Assembly: GCA_004026145.2 (NCBI GenBank)
Contig: CP034975.1
Coordinates: forward strand, 19,684,191-19,748,190
Reading direction: 5' to 3'
DNA length: 64,000 bases
Source: Takifugu bimaculatus
Lineage: Eukaryota > Chordata > Actinopteri > Tetraodontiformes > Tetraodontidae
Below the pieces are notes generated by a model. That model did not search any database and had not been told where the DNA came from. It saw nothing but the letters and a program-made list of their open reading frames with translations. Each line of letters opens with the position of its first letter. Within the stretch, counting starts at the first letter, position 1. Below are positions 28,701-43,600 of this stretch, piece by piece. The translations under genes were made by a program, and so were the position numbers.

Positions 28701-31700
28701 TCAAATTAACATTCAAATGTTATATTATATATGAATATTGGGTTAATTAAAAGTCTTTCGTTGTTACAAAAAGTCATGTGTTGAAATAAAGACATTTCAG
28801 TCAGACAACTGTGGATTCAATTTTATTACGTACACCTAGCAGAGCATCATTTTAAAAATATAGAGGGATCTTTAGCACCAGGCTCTTTCTTAATGTATTC
28901 ATTCCCTGATAATAGTTTACCCAGACATTACACAGAACGAACATCAGACCCCCCCCACAGGGATCGAAGAAACAGAGCCCACAGAAGGATGCTGGGGAGG
29001 TGGCGGAATTAAGCTCCGAATGGCAGCACGGAGCTGCAGAATAGCACAAAGCGTCAAAATAGCCAGGGCAGCAGGAGGCAGAGCAGCATGAGCAGCATAT
29101 AACAAACGCAGTAGCAGCATGGAGCGATCAGGAATGATCAGGAAAATGGGGGGATTTAAATACCTGCCTAAGCGGGAGAGAGGGGCACATGAAGGATCAG
29201 CTGATCCGGAATAGTGCAGTTTGATGTGGTCTGCCTAAACTAGCGCTGCAGACAGTCGCATCCTTTAATAAACTACAAGATCAACTGTAACTGTAAATAC
29301 ATTGTCTTGTCAGCAGTAAAACGCTAAAACAAAAAACTCAAAAGGTATCATTTTCGACACTCTTAACAAGAGACGATGAGGATAAATATTTACTGTTGTT
29401 TTCATTACCGAATTGCTAAAAAAAATTGAGTGTTGAGTGTTGCTGTCAAAACAAATATTGGCTCGTATGGTTTTTTCTTTCAATAGTTTTTTAATGTTTA
29501 GTTGCCTTTCTTCTTCTTCGACTTCAATAAATTGCAAGCAATGCGTAGCACATTTGGCATAACAATATCAGATTTAAAAGAAAATGTAAATCGAGCAGAG
29601 AAAACGCACCTTTGTCCTCACAGCAATATGAGAAGCATGTGGACAGGTTCAGGCCGCCATGTTCCACAACAGCTGACGGTGAAGATGAACCCAGCACGGC
29701 TATTTTTGTGCTGTGACATATTGTGGTGGAGAGCAGTGGGGCCAAGCGAACGCTCTGATCTGGTTTTCTGAGAGTCAGATCATGCATCAGATGGGCAACA
29801 TGCATGGGACTCTTCCATATTTATCCCCGGGAGAGGCATACGCGATGACACTCAGCAGGTTCTGGCGATAGGTGAGATGATTAAAATATTCATTAACACC
29901 AATCCATCCAGGTGAGGAAATCCACATCCACACCCCTGCTGCGACCTGTACGCAGACGCCTCTGAAGTATGACGACCAAAGGTGAGGAAATCGGGCGGCG
30001 GCCACCTGGCCCCGCCTGTGACAAACAATATCAGGCTATGTCACCTTTTTCGTGCCAGGTAAAATAAACAGTGTGTGTGCGATTAATTGCCATAGTTAGG
30101 CACAAACAGACCACCCTGTGCCGCATAAATAAGAACTCCCTCACACCTCGGTGCTGGTAAACATGCCCAATCTGTTGGATTGAAACCAGAGCGGCTAAAC
30201 AATGCAAGCTGCTGCCTCCTGTTATGATCCGAGGCTGCAGTTTAACGAGTGGGCATAATTAATCTCAATTCTCTAAGAGAATGACTCATCATTTGCTCTT
30301 TTACAATTAGCCTATCGGGATGTAAATATCTCTATTAGCATAAACCACTTACAGCACAGGCTACAAGTTTCATACCCACCTACACTCACTAACACGCTGT
30401 TTAATTTCAGCTTCTCACACTCAGGGCGGCTCACCTACTCACATTCAAAGGGGACACAGTGCATGAATGCGCACACATATGCGCACTGGCCTTGACAAAA
30501 CACATACCTCCTCACATTTGTTTAATGACCCCCCCATCTGCCTGTGACCTGCTTTTCTCACATTAAACCCCCAAACACACTTAACTAGTTAACAAGTAAT
30601 GAAAATCCACCTCCATGCAAGCACAAATACACCTACGTGCACGCCGTACTGCTGTGAAAAGAAACAGGTCAGAAAACAACACACGGAGTCACATAGCTCG
30701 AGCTTTTTTAACAAGTAACACACACCGTAGATATAAGCAGGCCCCGCCTGGAACTTAAACAGTTGTTTCCTCGTTAAGTGGCATCATTTAAGACTGTGTG
30801 ATATCTGTCCACTGAACAGTTTGGTGCACGTGATACGAACATCAGCCGTCTTCTGTCAAGTGTGCTGCAGCTGGCTGATAACCAGTGCTGTACGGTTTAC
30901 TGACAGCTTTAATTTTTTTTCAAGCCTAGGTGGGTCTATTCATTTAGTTTGAACTGTCCCGTTGTTGCAGTCATAAACCATGAATTTAAAGCTACTTTCC
31001 CTCTGCCTGCAAGGGCAAAGACGAGCACACAAAGGGACAATAACTGCAGATCATTGTGTAATGAGTAAGACACACGCCGATATTAGTGCGGGCAGAGGTG
31101 ACAAATGCCTCTCATTCACTTATTATTAGGCCTCTGGTTGTCGGCCAGAACAGGAAAGGCTGAAGCGATGGAAGCTTATCGAGTTTTAAATGGCCGTGTA
31201 ATCCATTTCCTTATTGGAGATGAATAAGACGCTGTCCGCGGATTTATTTATGGATAAATGAACCATGTGCGTGACCACAGGCAAAAGCTGAGCGAAGGGA
31301 TGAGCGGGTCTGGCCACTGTTCGTCCTCTGGATCGTTGTGAGGAGCTCAAAGGTGAGGATTACAGATTTAGAGCAAGCCCAAATACCAATTAACAATCTC
31401 AATAAAGATAACGTAGATAAAAGAAGATGGGATTGAACCCATTAATCATTTTGCCTTTCGTATGAGTCGTTTGCTCATCCTCATTTTTACCATTTCTACA
31501 AAACAGGGGTTTAATGTGATGAGTTAATATGGTGCAGATATATAATCACGAGGAAATAGAACTATCACAGAGCCCTTGACAAGAAAATATAAAGGGGGAT
31601 TTCCATTTCACCAGACCGAATGCCCTTTCACCTTTTATCGATCTCCTGGAGCGTCCTCAGCAGGCCCAGCCAGCACTTGACAGGTTAATAATGGGAGATC

Positions 31701-34700
31701 TCTATCCCAGCCTTTTTTATATACAGCACAGCAGGCCAATTTCACCTGACCACATGCGGCTATCCCTGGGAGAAGAAGAGAAACGTGTTTTGGCCCCCAC
31801 AGGTAACCTTCCCCCTTTGGAAATCAATCCCACGAAGAAAAGCATTCAGTCAAAAAGCAGCCATTCAACGTGGCTCTAAAGTCCCTCCTGGGAGAATGAA
31901 ATATCTGGAAAAACCATCACTTTGGACCGAGTGAGTGTCCAGGACCAGACAGCACAAGTTCTCAGGGAAAACAAATAGTCTCGATGCACCATCACCAACC
32001 TCACACTCTTACCAGAACCCTGCCTTGTCTTTTTATCCCACTATAAATTACTGCAAACGAGTGCAGTGGGTCTGACCTAATCTGCTGGTGGATCTGGGAA
32101 TCATGAAATCCAGAGTAAACCCCCAGGAGAAAACCTTGGTTGCACTTTAGCACAAGAGCAATGTCCTCAAAACCTGCCCTGCTGTGCTCAGAGAAGCCAG
32201 TACAGAGTCATTAGGCTGAAGATTATTCAAGAGTACTTGTGAGGAAACGCCATTATTCATGAGCCGCTAGGTATCGTTCCCTGGAGATCTGCCTTTATCT
32301 AACTCAGGCGTACAGTGAACTTGACTCTCACTGTAACACACCAGTCATCTGGGGATTCTCTTCTACGCTTCTAATGGCGCACACAAAAGCAGGAATATGC
32401 TAATTCTGATTCAATCTCACTTTTATGGTGCACATTCAGCAATGTAGGTATTTACATTAAACTTAGGTGTGAATCTTTGAAAGCGATGGCACTGCTGTCA
32501 CGATCGTAATGGGTTCCACTCATGGATGTGGCGAGGAGAAAGCCCTTGAACAACAGAGAGAAATGGCGACATGCAGGGAGGAATAATTAATCTCTGAACT
32601 GTAAGAAAGGGAGCAGAATGGCCGCACCGGAGGAAGCGTTCCAGAGATCACATGTGCCCCACGATCATTAGACAGAAGTGGGGTTCAAAAAAGGAGACAT
32701 GCTGACAGCAATTCCTGCTCCCCACAAACTGTTTAAACAATATTCTTTACTGCTGATGCGTACGTACGACAGCGGGCTGCGGAAAGAGGGAGGGAGGATG
32801 AAATCATTTAGACAACGCTGTGGAGAGGGAATTACTACGCCTGTCTGGATGAGGTAAACGGGCTTGGAAAAGAGGGAATGACAAGTGGGATGAGACTGGG
32901 GTTGGAGGCTGGAAGGAGAGCGTACGGATGATGGGATGAATGAAGTCAACACCAGGGGGAAGATAACCAGAGATGGGGCAAAACCCAAATGCGAGAAGGC
33001 TCGACGCCTGATGGAAAACTGGAACGTGTTTGTCAAGCCTACACATGCTGAAGGCTATTTCCTGATAACATATGTGTTTTCATGTGAGGGAGTCCTTGCT
33101 CCCTCCAATCATCGCCATTGTCGGCGTTCCAGTCTGCCACACTTACGGCGGGCCAAACGGACCTGGTTGACAGGAGTGTGATAAATGGAGGTGAGCTGAA
33201 ATATCAAATTTTGGCCAACTTTTAACAGCATCTTTTTATCATGGAAATGCACATAAAGGTGCATTGTGAATGTAAACATCCATCATTACACTTAAAACAT
33301 GTGCCTGTGTTTTAAAACAAAGACATCCATAAGCTATGGTGATGCTTATGTTCACATAACACAAGTTTACGTCATAATAATTCAAATATATAACTATATA
33401 TGGGCCATATTTTGTAATACGTGCTCTTAGAAATGAAATTATCCAATTCTTCTAATTTTGCATTCTCTTCTTAAAAAGTATAACTTAATATTAATGAGTT
33501 CTTCATGTCTTCATGTCTCACACACATAAAACCCCTCAGGGCATCACCATGGTAACATCTATCCTGCAAAATGCAATTAGCCACTATATGACCCTCCATG
33601 GTTGACCATGCTTATAGTACTCGCCTCCAACATCACCTTAGTCCTCAGTCACTGTGTCACTTCCTTCCCTCCTCAACAAAGACAAAGATAAAGGGACAAG
33701 TCTGAGAGACAAAGGAGTGACAGGTTCACTTCCTTTTTGACAAGGATTCGCACCGTTAAAAGGGACGTTTGTCACCTGACAAACCCATCAGGAAAGGAAA
33801 CCGATGACCTTTTTTCCTGTGTGCGCTTCTCCGAGCGCTGGGACAGATATGAAATCTAATTTCAGGTCATATTGATGCCGCGTGCGTGCGTGCGTGCGTG
33901 TGTGTGTGTGTCTGTTGTTTACCGTCATTTCCCTGGCTTCCCTCTCTCTTCAGCATCTGTACCGCCCCCACATACTTCTTCAACTGGACCTTCAGGACCT
34001 CATTCTCCCTGCACAAACACATGCAGCCCAAACAGTGAGTACACAATACTCCCACAGCAATGCATGCAATCATTTTGGACTTTTTAAATGTCAAACACCC
34101 TTGTTATAATTCATAGACGACAACAGTTTTGCATCATCATCGTGTGCGAAAAGGCAGAAATGCAGCTGTGTTGGCAGAGCCAGACACATTTGCAGGTTTT
34201 TTCCCCCAACGAAACCATTTCTGCATATGAATCAGTAAACAAACAGATGGCCGACAGCTTGGGTTTTAACATTTAACTAAAATTGTTTTATGTGCCTAAC
34301 TCCATTGGTTACAGTGTTAATATAAAAAAGAAATCCTCAAGGTTCGCTGGTTGCAGCTGCTTTATTACATCAGAGACAACCTTTCATCCAGCTTCATGGG
34401 AACAAAAGGAGGCTGCTTGAAAAGTATTATTCTGTTTTCTACAGTGTTCTGCTAATTATCAGAGCAACAAAATATAAAAGAAGCCGTCAAGGGAAAATGC
34501 AATGGTTTCAGTTTGAGATCAAAGTCTGATGGTGGTTTGATGGGATAGTCAGTTAAGACACCGATTAAGGGGGAAAATACCTAAAACTGGTGGATGGATG
34601 AGTCACAATACCAACGATGACCATGTGCACACAGGATAACAGAAGAGACGGGAGTCCGTTTTACAAGGCACAACCAGTTGAATATCGTCTACTTTGAGAA

Positions 34701-37700
34701 GGAAATTACAGCTATAACACGGCTGGTGTCCTTGGTGAGGGAATTCTATTTATTGGAGGGCTGCCTATCAGCCCTCATTCCCTAACAACAGAAGAGGCAT
34801 CTGCCAGACAACGTCCCAGACCACATTAAGACCTCCCCCAAGACATGACCAAGTGGCTGTTATCAGAAATACCCAGCCAGGACACCGTTCCAGACTGACG
34901 AACTTCCAGTCTGTGCACACTGATCTCTTCAAGTACGTGCTTGTGCACTTGTGTAAAAGAGTCTGAGGAACCAGCAAGATGTTTACAGCCATATATAAAA
35001 CAAGGAACTCCCAGATACTAAGATGATGCTGCTTGATCAACAAAAAGTACACCTTTTTGTTGTTGTGTTTGTTTGTTTGTTGTTGTTGTTGTGTAAAGCA
35101 CTACACAATCCACTTATCCATTACATGTATTCATGTCAGTTGCTTCTAGTATTGTTATATCAACAAACCTATAGATTAAACTGGCCTTAATCAATACTTT
35201 TACAGTGAGCACAGATAAAATGAGCAGGAAGAATTTAAAGGGGCATTGGTGTTCATTCTTCCTGACAAAAAAAGGCCGGCACCCACCGATCATTTCTTCT
35301 AATTTTCTCACCTTAAAACACAGGTAATCATACTAGCTTGCCACCTACCCCTGGTAGCCTTGAAAACACAAATTTATCGGTTGAAGCTAGGAATCTCGTC
35401 CTCCAAATGCTGCATCCTCCCCGCAAGGATCTCCGCCAAGTCGGGGTTGGTTACTATAGTAGAGGATTTGCTCCCAACATGCCTTTGCCTCTCTGATGGT
35501 CGGGTCGGGATAAGCTAAACCTACCCACAGTACAGTTTAAAAAATGAAGTAAACACATGGGTTATATTATTAGCTCCTCCTCAAGTATAGCTCGCCCTGT
35601 GGCTGCCTTGTGTTTTACACTATTTTTTTTGTACCGAGTTAATCAAATGTTTCTCGCTCCTTAATTTCACAAAATATACTTGCTGATTTCTACCAGATAT
35701 TTGAGTTCAATGGCTGACTCTAATTTACTCAGTCAAGCTGTGTTTCTTGCTCTTTAATTACACGCAAGTGTTTCTCCCTCTTAAATTTCATGAAATACAA
35801 GTGCTGGTTTCCCTACTGAAATAATAAGTGCTCCTGCTCTACGGCAAAGAAAGAAGAAATGTGCTTCCATTAAAGACCGTCTAGCCCAGGCATGGGCAAA
35901 CTAAGGCCCGGGGGCCACACGCGGCCCGTTAAACGTTTTAAACCGGCCCGCCAAACTTGAAAAATTAAATGAATAAACCTTGTTAATGTTAAATTTTCAC
36001 TGCAATTCTGGTGTTTTCCCACTAGAAAAAAGACAGTCAGGAGGAGAGTGATGGTGATATCCTGAAGGATAACAGAACTTTCAGTGCTTTAAAATAGAAA
36101 TGGTTATTAATTTTTTTTAAAAAGGCACATTTTATTCATTTGATTTTAAATGTTTTAAGACTCATTCCAAAGTCAGATATTTTGTTGTAATGCTTCTCTT
36201 TATTTTCATTTGAAATTAAAGCACATGTTTTCTCCATATCCCAAGATGTGTATTTTTTCTCCAATGAGGTGAGGTTACCAAAGCACTCCATCCATCCATC
36301 TGCTCCTGGTCCGGCCCCTTTGTCAAATGTTAGAACCCATTGTGGCCCACGAATCAAAATGTTTGCCCACCCCTGGTCTAGCCACACATTTGATTTGTTT
36401 GATTAAAAAACAGGAAATAAAACTCTACCCTCCAGAGATCAGTCTCTTTATACTGGCTGTCCAGTGACAAAATCAGAACACGTCAGGCAGGTACATCATC
36501 AACTCCATCAGGTAATTTAGCGTGATGACTCAGGATTTCATATTGCAGGCGAACCTACTTCAATCTGTTAATTTCCCAGGTCGATTGCAGGGTTATTCAG
36601 CCCAGGACAAAATGCCACCACAACCCTTTCACAGTCCTGAAAAGATTTTCAAGCAGTGCTCAAGCAGTCTCTGAGCTGTCCCTGATTAGGGACCTCCTTT
36701 TTTAATTTGCATTCTTGCAGTCTCTCTGATGCCACCAAGACTATGAGTTCAGTCACCATCCCAAAATCATGGCAAGAGCGATAGCCGCGCTTCTCTTCCC
36801 TGTGTTGTTAGCCAAGGATGTGTTGTCTATTGCTGCCTTGGAGAGTTTCTATACAGATGCACCCGAGGGATCAGGTGCAACTGGAGAGGCTGTCCCCCCT
36901 CCCGTTAATGAGACCTTCACGAGTCTGGTGCGGACTCGTCGAGGGATCCAGAGACAGATCTTTCTGCAGTTCAACAAGTCGACCAATTGGCCATTTCAAG
37001 GCTTCGGCTTGGACACAGCCCCAGTGGAGGCACTGTTAGATCAGTGCAAAATAGTTCTCCCAGTTCTGCAGCTGCCACTGAGGGTGATTGTTCTAAGCTC
37101 TCATAGGGCCCCCCACAGCTAGCATTTTGGGTAACTGGGGATAGGGCACCTAGATGCAGGCTGCCAGCTAAATGACTCCCCTAAGCCCCCGAAAAGCTTG
37201 CAGGGAGTTGGTCCTGGCTCCCTAGACCTGGCCTCCTACACATCTGAGTCACTGGGACGTCCTGGCTTCAAATCCTTAGGGTACTATTAACTCTATCAGG
37301 AGACGGAATAAAGTTCAGGCGTCGTCCCCACCAGGTTTATCGGGGTCGGGATGACCTTTGTCAGGGAACCTATAAGATCTTTTCTTTTGTGCCAAAAGCC
37401 CCTCTCCATGCTAGAGGAGGCTCAAGACAATGGTGGTTTAAATGATATGGGCAGTGTCTAACAGTCAGAAGAATCGATCCATTGGACCCATTGCTCACTA
37501 TGGTTTTCTATAGAACCAGCCAGTCCATTCTGACAAGATGTCCTTGCACACCATTCTTCATGTCTTGTTGTTTTGGTGTTATCCAGGCTATAATCAATGC
37601 CCATGCACCCTCCTGCAACCTAGTGTAAGGATGGTGTAGCAACACAAGATGCCTTGGTGGACGGTCAGTCCGTGGGTTGGCGTGCTCTGGTGAGCAGGTT

Positions 37701-40582
37701 CCTTAAGTGTGCACTGCAGTTGTGACCTCCACATACAATCCGGGTGCCTTCTTGGGATTTGGTTGTCCTGAAGGCCTTATGTTCTGCTACGTTTCAGACT
37801 GTGGAGCACACTGACCTCAGGAGGTTGTCTGGCAAGACTACCTTTCTGCTTACTGTTGAATCAGCAAATTGGGTTAGTGAGCTATGTGTGGCCAGGGATG
37901 GTCATCAGTGGGATCCAGATGGATTAGTTGTTACCATATAGCATAACCCCAAAGAGGCTTTCTGCCTTTCAGGTCAACCAACCAAATCAGAGTCAGGGGT
38001 GGAAGAACTAACTCCAGATGCTACTTTACACTACCTTCTTGAGCTCTAAAAACAAAAGATGTGACAACACCAGGTTCTGTGTTATGGGAACTTCTCCAAC
38101 GTCTCTTCGTGTTATTTAGTCCCTCTTCATGTCGACCTAAAAACTCTTTCACCACCACAGAACCATGTGGTGAATCAGATGTTCGCTGATCAGTTTCGTA
38201 ACTTAAAAAATCAGCCCAAATCTGCAGAAATAAAGGTCTGTGTCTTGCTCACTCTGGTGTAGAGGATGCACTGAGAGGCTGAAGGAGGGGGAGATGTCAG
38301 CTGTCTGCGCCTGGGACGTTTACGTTCACATGCAGGTGATTGTTAAAGTTATGTTTGTTTATAAAAATTAGAAAGCTAAATTTGATGAAAGATATCGTTT
38401 TTGACTGCATTAAAGTTAAAAATGTCTTCGAGTGTTCGAATAATACGCAGATTTTTCCACACATGCCGGCTGTCAAATCTGCCTCCTTTCCAGAATCGCT
38501 GTGATGCCAAGAGGAAGAAAAAAGAGATGTTTTAGAACAATTCTAGGCTGGCATTAAAGACTTTGAGAAAGGTGACGATGCCCCTACCGGAAAAGAATAC
38601 TTGGGATGTGTGGCGACACATAGAACGTTTTCAAACCCAATTTAAATTCAAGGAGGTGTCAAAATTCAATTTTCTGCATGAATTTCTGGTTCGCTCAAGT
38701 GGCGCAAAAACTGCTAACAGAAATTACTCTTTCCTTCTGCATTTGTGATCAATTGCTCATGATTAAATACTTCATATCAGTTTTTCATGAAAAAGATCAT
38801 TTAAGTACTTATAAATTCATAGTAAAGCCTATTTTATTGCCACGGTTGCTTGTTGGGATCAGGCCCTGGGTATCTTTAAAACACTGATCATGAAAAATGC
38901 CATAAAACTAAAGATGAATTCAACTGAATTATGTATAAGAGATGTAGTAATCACCAAAACAATAAAAAAAATGCTTTTTCCTACATCACACTGATATCTA
39001 ATAATTGTTCTGTAAACAAATCTACCCCTTTTCTATACAGATAATCATTATCAGTACTCAGGGGGGCTAAAAGGCTGAAGCATCACTGCTACTATGCAAG
39101 CAACGTGTTATGTGTAAAAACTTTCTTGGGGATCTGAGAAGCATTCATTAATTTGCTGGATGTTTTGCTTTCAGCAGACCTTTAAATTTCAGCAGATGTG
39201 AGATTGTGTTTGCGTCTCTGCTCAGCTTCATGAAACAAAAGCATTTTAAATTTGTGGAAAATAAGGTCCTCACTCAACACCTCTGCCACATCATTCGTGC
39301 AGCTGTTACGGAGACAGCCCCAAACCCATTTCCTGAATTAAGGACCTGTAGTTTGACCCAGAATTTAGTCAGATAATAAGCCCGTTGACTGTGGTGGCTA
39401 ATAAAGATGTGCAAGTCATCTCATTTCATCGTTGAGAGTTTTAAGACAACAAATAAACTTAATAACCTTTTTGATTCAATGTGAAAGGCTTTGTTTTAAA
39501 GCTAATTACTTTCTGTGCAAATAAACTAATTTTTCAGGCACTGCACATTTCAGAGGCACAGAAAATGATGAAGTGATGAATGCATTTGCATTCAAATGAA
39601 AAAAGTAAGGATGCACAAACTTCTCTTGAAGATTAAGGTGTCTCCAGAGGAAAGCTTGAACTTAAACTGAACACTGTAATTACTCGAGCTGAGTCGCAGC
39701 CCTTAGGTGATTTTTCTCTCTATTTTATTACACCTGTTCCTTCTTTGTGTGACTCTTTGACACTTTTAAAGTATATTCAACACACTGAAGTGTCCGACCT
39801 GGTATTGTGAGGCAAAGAGCACAGTTAGGGTAGTAATAACCCCCGAGTAGGGGTAAAACAGTTCCCCGAGTAATTAGAATTCCTCGACAAATAAATAATT
39901 AGGGAATTTTCTGTGCCTTGAGTAAGTGTTTACTTAATGGTCACACTAATGATGAGATTTTCTCGTGTGTAAGGTGACCAAATATCCTCCTTTGTACAAA
40001 CATGTCTTCTGGGAGACCTAAGAGTATGTCCAGGTGGAATTTTAAAAATTGTCCAGGATTTTCTTCTACTAGAGCCTCAAACATGAGGTAATTAATCAAA
40101 GGAACTTTCAGTAGAATATCTGATTACTAAAATATCTGATACTTGCAGCCCTACTTCTCAGAGCAATTGACTAGATTGGACTGGAAAAAAATACTTCAAT
40201 CAAGCACATGGCACGATATATAAACAAGGGGACAACTAGGCTACAGGGTCACAGATCAAAGTTGTTGAAAAATCAGCACTGGATTAAGAAACAAAAATGA
40301 CAAAGGGCTGAAACACACAAACAAACCAGGCAGATTGTGCAGTACAAACAGCACAGGGAGAAGACGGGATCGATGTCCAAAGAAGAAGGCATCTGCTCCC
40401 ATTTTCAGGATGTATGGGTGAATGTGTGTGTGTGTGTGTGTGTTTCCGCCTGTCCAACCACCCCCTCTCTCTGTGACGAGGTACCACTTCCTGGCCTGAG
40501 CCCACTCGACTGGCCGCCTTCCCATCTTTCTGCATTCTGCTCTGCCAAACCAATTCTCAAAAGGGGGACAAGAGAAAAGTGT

Positions 40583-40646
<64 letters not shown>

Positions 40647-43600
40647 TCCTCAAAAATTTAGGGGTTGTACAAGCAAAGCAAGGACATTCTGGTATAGGAC
40701 ATCTATTTTTAAATGCCCCAGTGTTAACATCAGCCTACTAAGTTAAGATCCCCTCTGAACTTATTGCACCATAGATTTTAGCGGTCAAAAATAAAAAAAA
40801 ATGTATAGATAACTGACTATATAAAATATATGATATTTATTTGTGAAAAAGAACAGTTTTGTTTTGCCTGTGAAACGTGTGCATGCCTCTGCTGCACGGG
40901 CTTCATGACCAAAGTCCAGCCAAGCAGAAAATGAGGCAAACATTTGAGTATATGCTTTTTAAATTTACTGTCACAGTTGCCACTAATCCCCTCCATTCCC
41001 GTCTCCTCGATCAAATACAAAATGTGACTTTTCACGCCATTTCAAAATGGAGCCAACATTTCCTATATAATTAATTGGCTCGCAAAGACTGGTCACTGAC
41101 ACAGAAACTAACTAACCAACTACTGACGGTTCCTGTGGCACAAAAGACAATAGACTCACTGTTGGTGAGCATCTTCTGTAGTCTATTCAAGGCAGAGAGT
41201 CGATGCAAACATATATGACGAATGTTTCATGTGTGTTTTCCACAGGCTGGGAGCGTGGGGATGTGGGCTGCCATGTGTCAGTATGTGAGTAAGGGTCTTA
41301 CAGTTTCATGTTTATATTTAGATGAAGTAGCCTGGCGGTATATCTGAGGTTTGGAGTGAGTAACTAAGTGAGCAGCAGCTCGGTTTAGCCCACCCTCCTT
41401 CGCCGGAGCCTACGTCAGCCTAAATCTATCTATGGCGACTCACTCATCCTCCGCCACCCCCATACGCACCAGGACTCAAGACACACATGCACTTCCTTGG
41501 ATTTAGGTGGTAATAGGAAAGTTGGACTTTGGAGAAAGTTGCTAAAATAAGCCACAAGTGACATCTTCATCTGCCCTCAAACAGTAGAACCAGCCAACGT
41601 TGGAGATTTAACCTGGGAAAAAAGACTCATGCCACACAGATGCAACAATCTGTCGCTGATAATGAAATTAGAAGCTCTTGTTTTCAGACAACTAACAAAT
41701 ATGAATGTCCTGTCAGAAGTCAGTTTTAATTGACAGCTTCTCCCTTAGCTCCAGCCTATCCCATAGAATTGGATACATAGCAACTGTTGCCAGTAGCTTT
41801 TTTCCCTCAATGATTCTGACAGTTGGTAGCCCTCATTCAGTGGCTAAAGCCTGCTTGTTCGCTGGTATTTATAGCCTCTATTGATCGAGACAGATTTGCC
41901 TGAAAAGGAAAAACAGCTCTTGAGATTGAGCGGCAGACTGGAAAAGTTTTTTGTGTGCGCATTTGGCCAAACGGAGAGGCAAACTGGATATCACACACTC
42001 ACGCAGAGGAGCAATTTCCCTAATTCATTTACCATTCAGCCTCTATAAAGCACGTGACCATTATCACATTAGAGCTAACTGTCAGCGGCCTCTCTGCCTG
42101 TGCACACCTGATTTCTACGCCATTTACTCAGGTCATTCGTCTCATCAGTCGTAGCCGGTGCCTTGACTTGTAAGAGGAGGTTAATATGTGTACAGAAATT
42201 TCTTGGGACTTTTCTTTTTAGACCGCTGGAGGATGACTAATATTCTATTTAAAGTGTGCTGGGCACAACCGAACAACCTATTACATGCAGGCAATCAATT
42301 GGAGATGCCAAAGTGACGCAGTTTCACTTTCAAGGAAACAGCTGGTGGTCACTTACTGGGGATAAAAATGTGTGTGAGTGCGGCAAGAAAGTACAAGTCC
42401 ATGGTAGTCTGAGAGGGTAAAAGTATCCAACGGTGCTATGACATTCTTCCCACGGTGCTTTCAAAGTGGACCTATACCCCTAACTTTTACCTAACGTGCA
42501 TCTTGTCTGGATTTTTTTTTTACTTCACCATGGCATTTAAGCTATGCCCAGCAACTCTCCAAAGGGTGGTCATCTTTGTAGGGGAGGGTGGTGCGAAGAG
42601 TGGTGGTTGGTGACGAAAACTGCCTCCAAAACATCATCAGCCTCCATCTCAGCCTATAGCAATTTTCGGTTCCAACAGTAACCGAATGTAGGGCAGTCAC
42701 TACATATTTACAAAATACGCCACATTGAGATACTTTAACTAAAATCTCAAGAGTTGGACCAGAATCAATTAACAACTCTGGCTATACCAAATACGTGTGT
42801 TTTCAGCAGAAATAAGTGGTTTTGAGGTGTGGTCCCACTTGAAGTGGACGTGGCAGTCGGGTCCATCGTCAGGTTAAAAATGCCTTTTTTTTTTTTTGCC
42901 AGAGTGAACGTGAAATACAACGTAATTGAAAAACACACTTTCAGTTCTAACAAACCAGGTTTTCCGTGTTCTCTTGTCATCATTGCCGAGCACCCTGGTG
43001 GCACTGGTTTCAGGAGGACTTCTTAACTACCAAAAGCAGAAGTTAGCACTGTTTGGGCCATAAGCCGAGATGTCGATAAATGAAACCACACATCACACCA
43101 AAAAGTCTGTACCGTCACTGCAGGTTGGAGGTGGCAAGATGGTGGTGCAGAGCTGGTTAGCAGCACACAGCACTGTATACTTCATATAGTATATCTCCTT
43201 TCACACATGCACTGTGACAGGGCTGCATGATTGAGTGAGCTGGTTTCTACCCTGGACGCCTCTCACACTGTTCAGGCAAAAGAACCTTTCTAGCTTGCAG
43301 CTCACCAAGCGAGAATGGCAGCATTATGGATGTGGAAGAATAGAAACATACAAGGGCCAAAACATTGGCCAATATTTGCACAATGATGACAGCGATATGT
43401 CTTCCAAACGCAAAGAGCGTCTGGCAGAAGCCTGCTGGTGCCCAAATAGTCCCGACGATCCAGGGCACGTCGAGGGCTTTGCAAACAGATGAGGGACAAT
43501 GAGAATCCAGTGTGTTTGCAAGCATTTCATATCTACTGTGATCGTCTGCTAGCAGCAATATTTCTGGATTAAATGAAGTTCATGAGACCTTTTTCTTATC

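Larger units (their letters stand above)
11768..33922. other. Large SNX29 intron between exons 15 and 14
   Basis: About 22 kb with microsatellites and two LINE tails only. Some stretches (24290-24480, 26290-26360, 26830-26945, 30180-30360, 31080-31300) are rich in TAATTA-type, octamer and E-box-like motifs and look like possible conserved noncoding elements. This is an impression, not a measured result. No nested gene is seen. Confidence 0.5.

Noticed and set aside
40405..40653. THTHTH / VCVCVC open frames over GT tracts (also at 1855, 13015, 53039)
   Set aside because: Dinucleotide repeats are open in several frames; no protein signal.
43247..43558. 103-codon minus-strand open frame, with several overlapping frames
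   Set aside because: No family resemblance, no splice context, and open in several frames; probably chance or old repeat.
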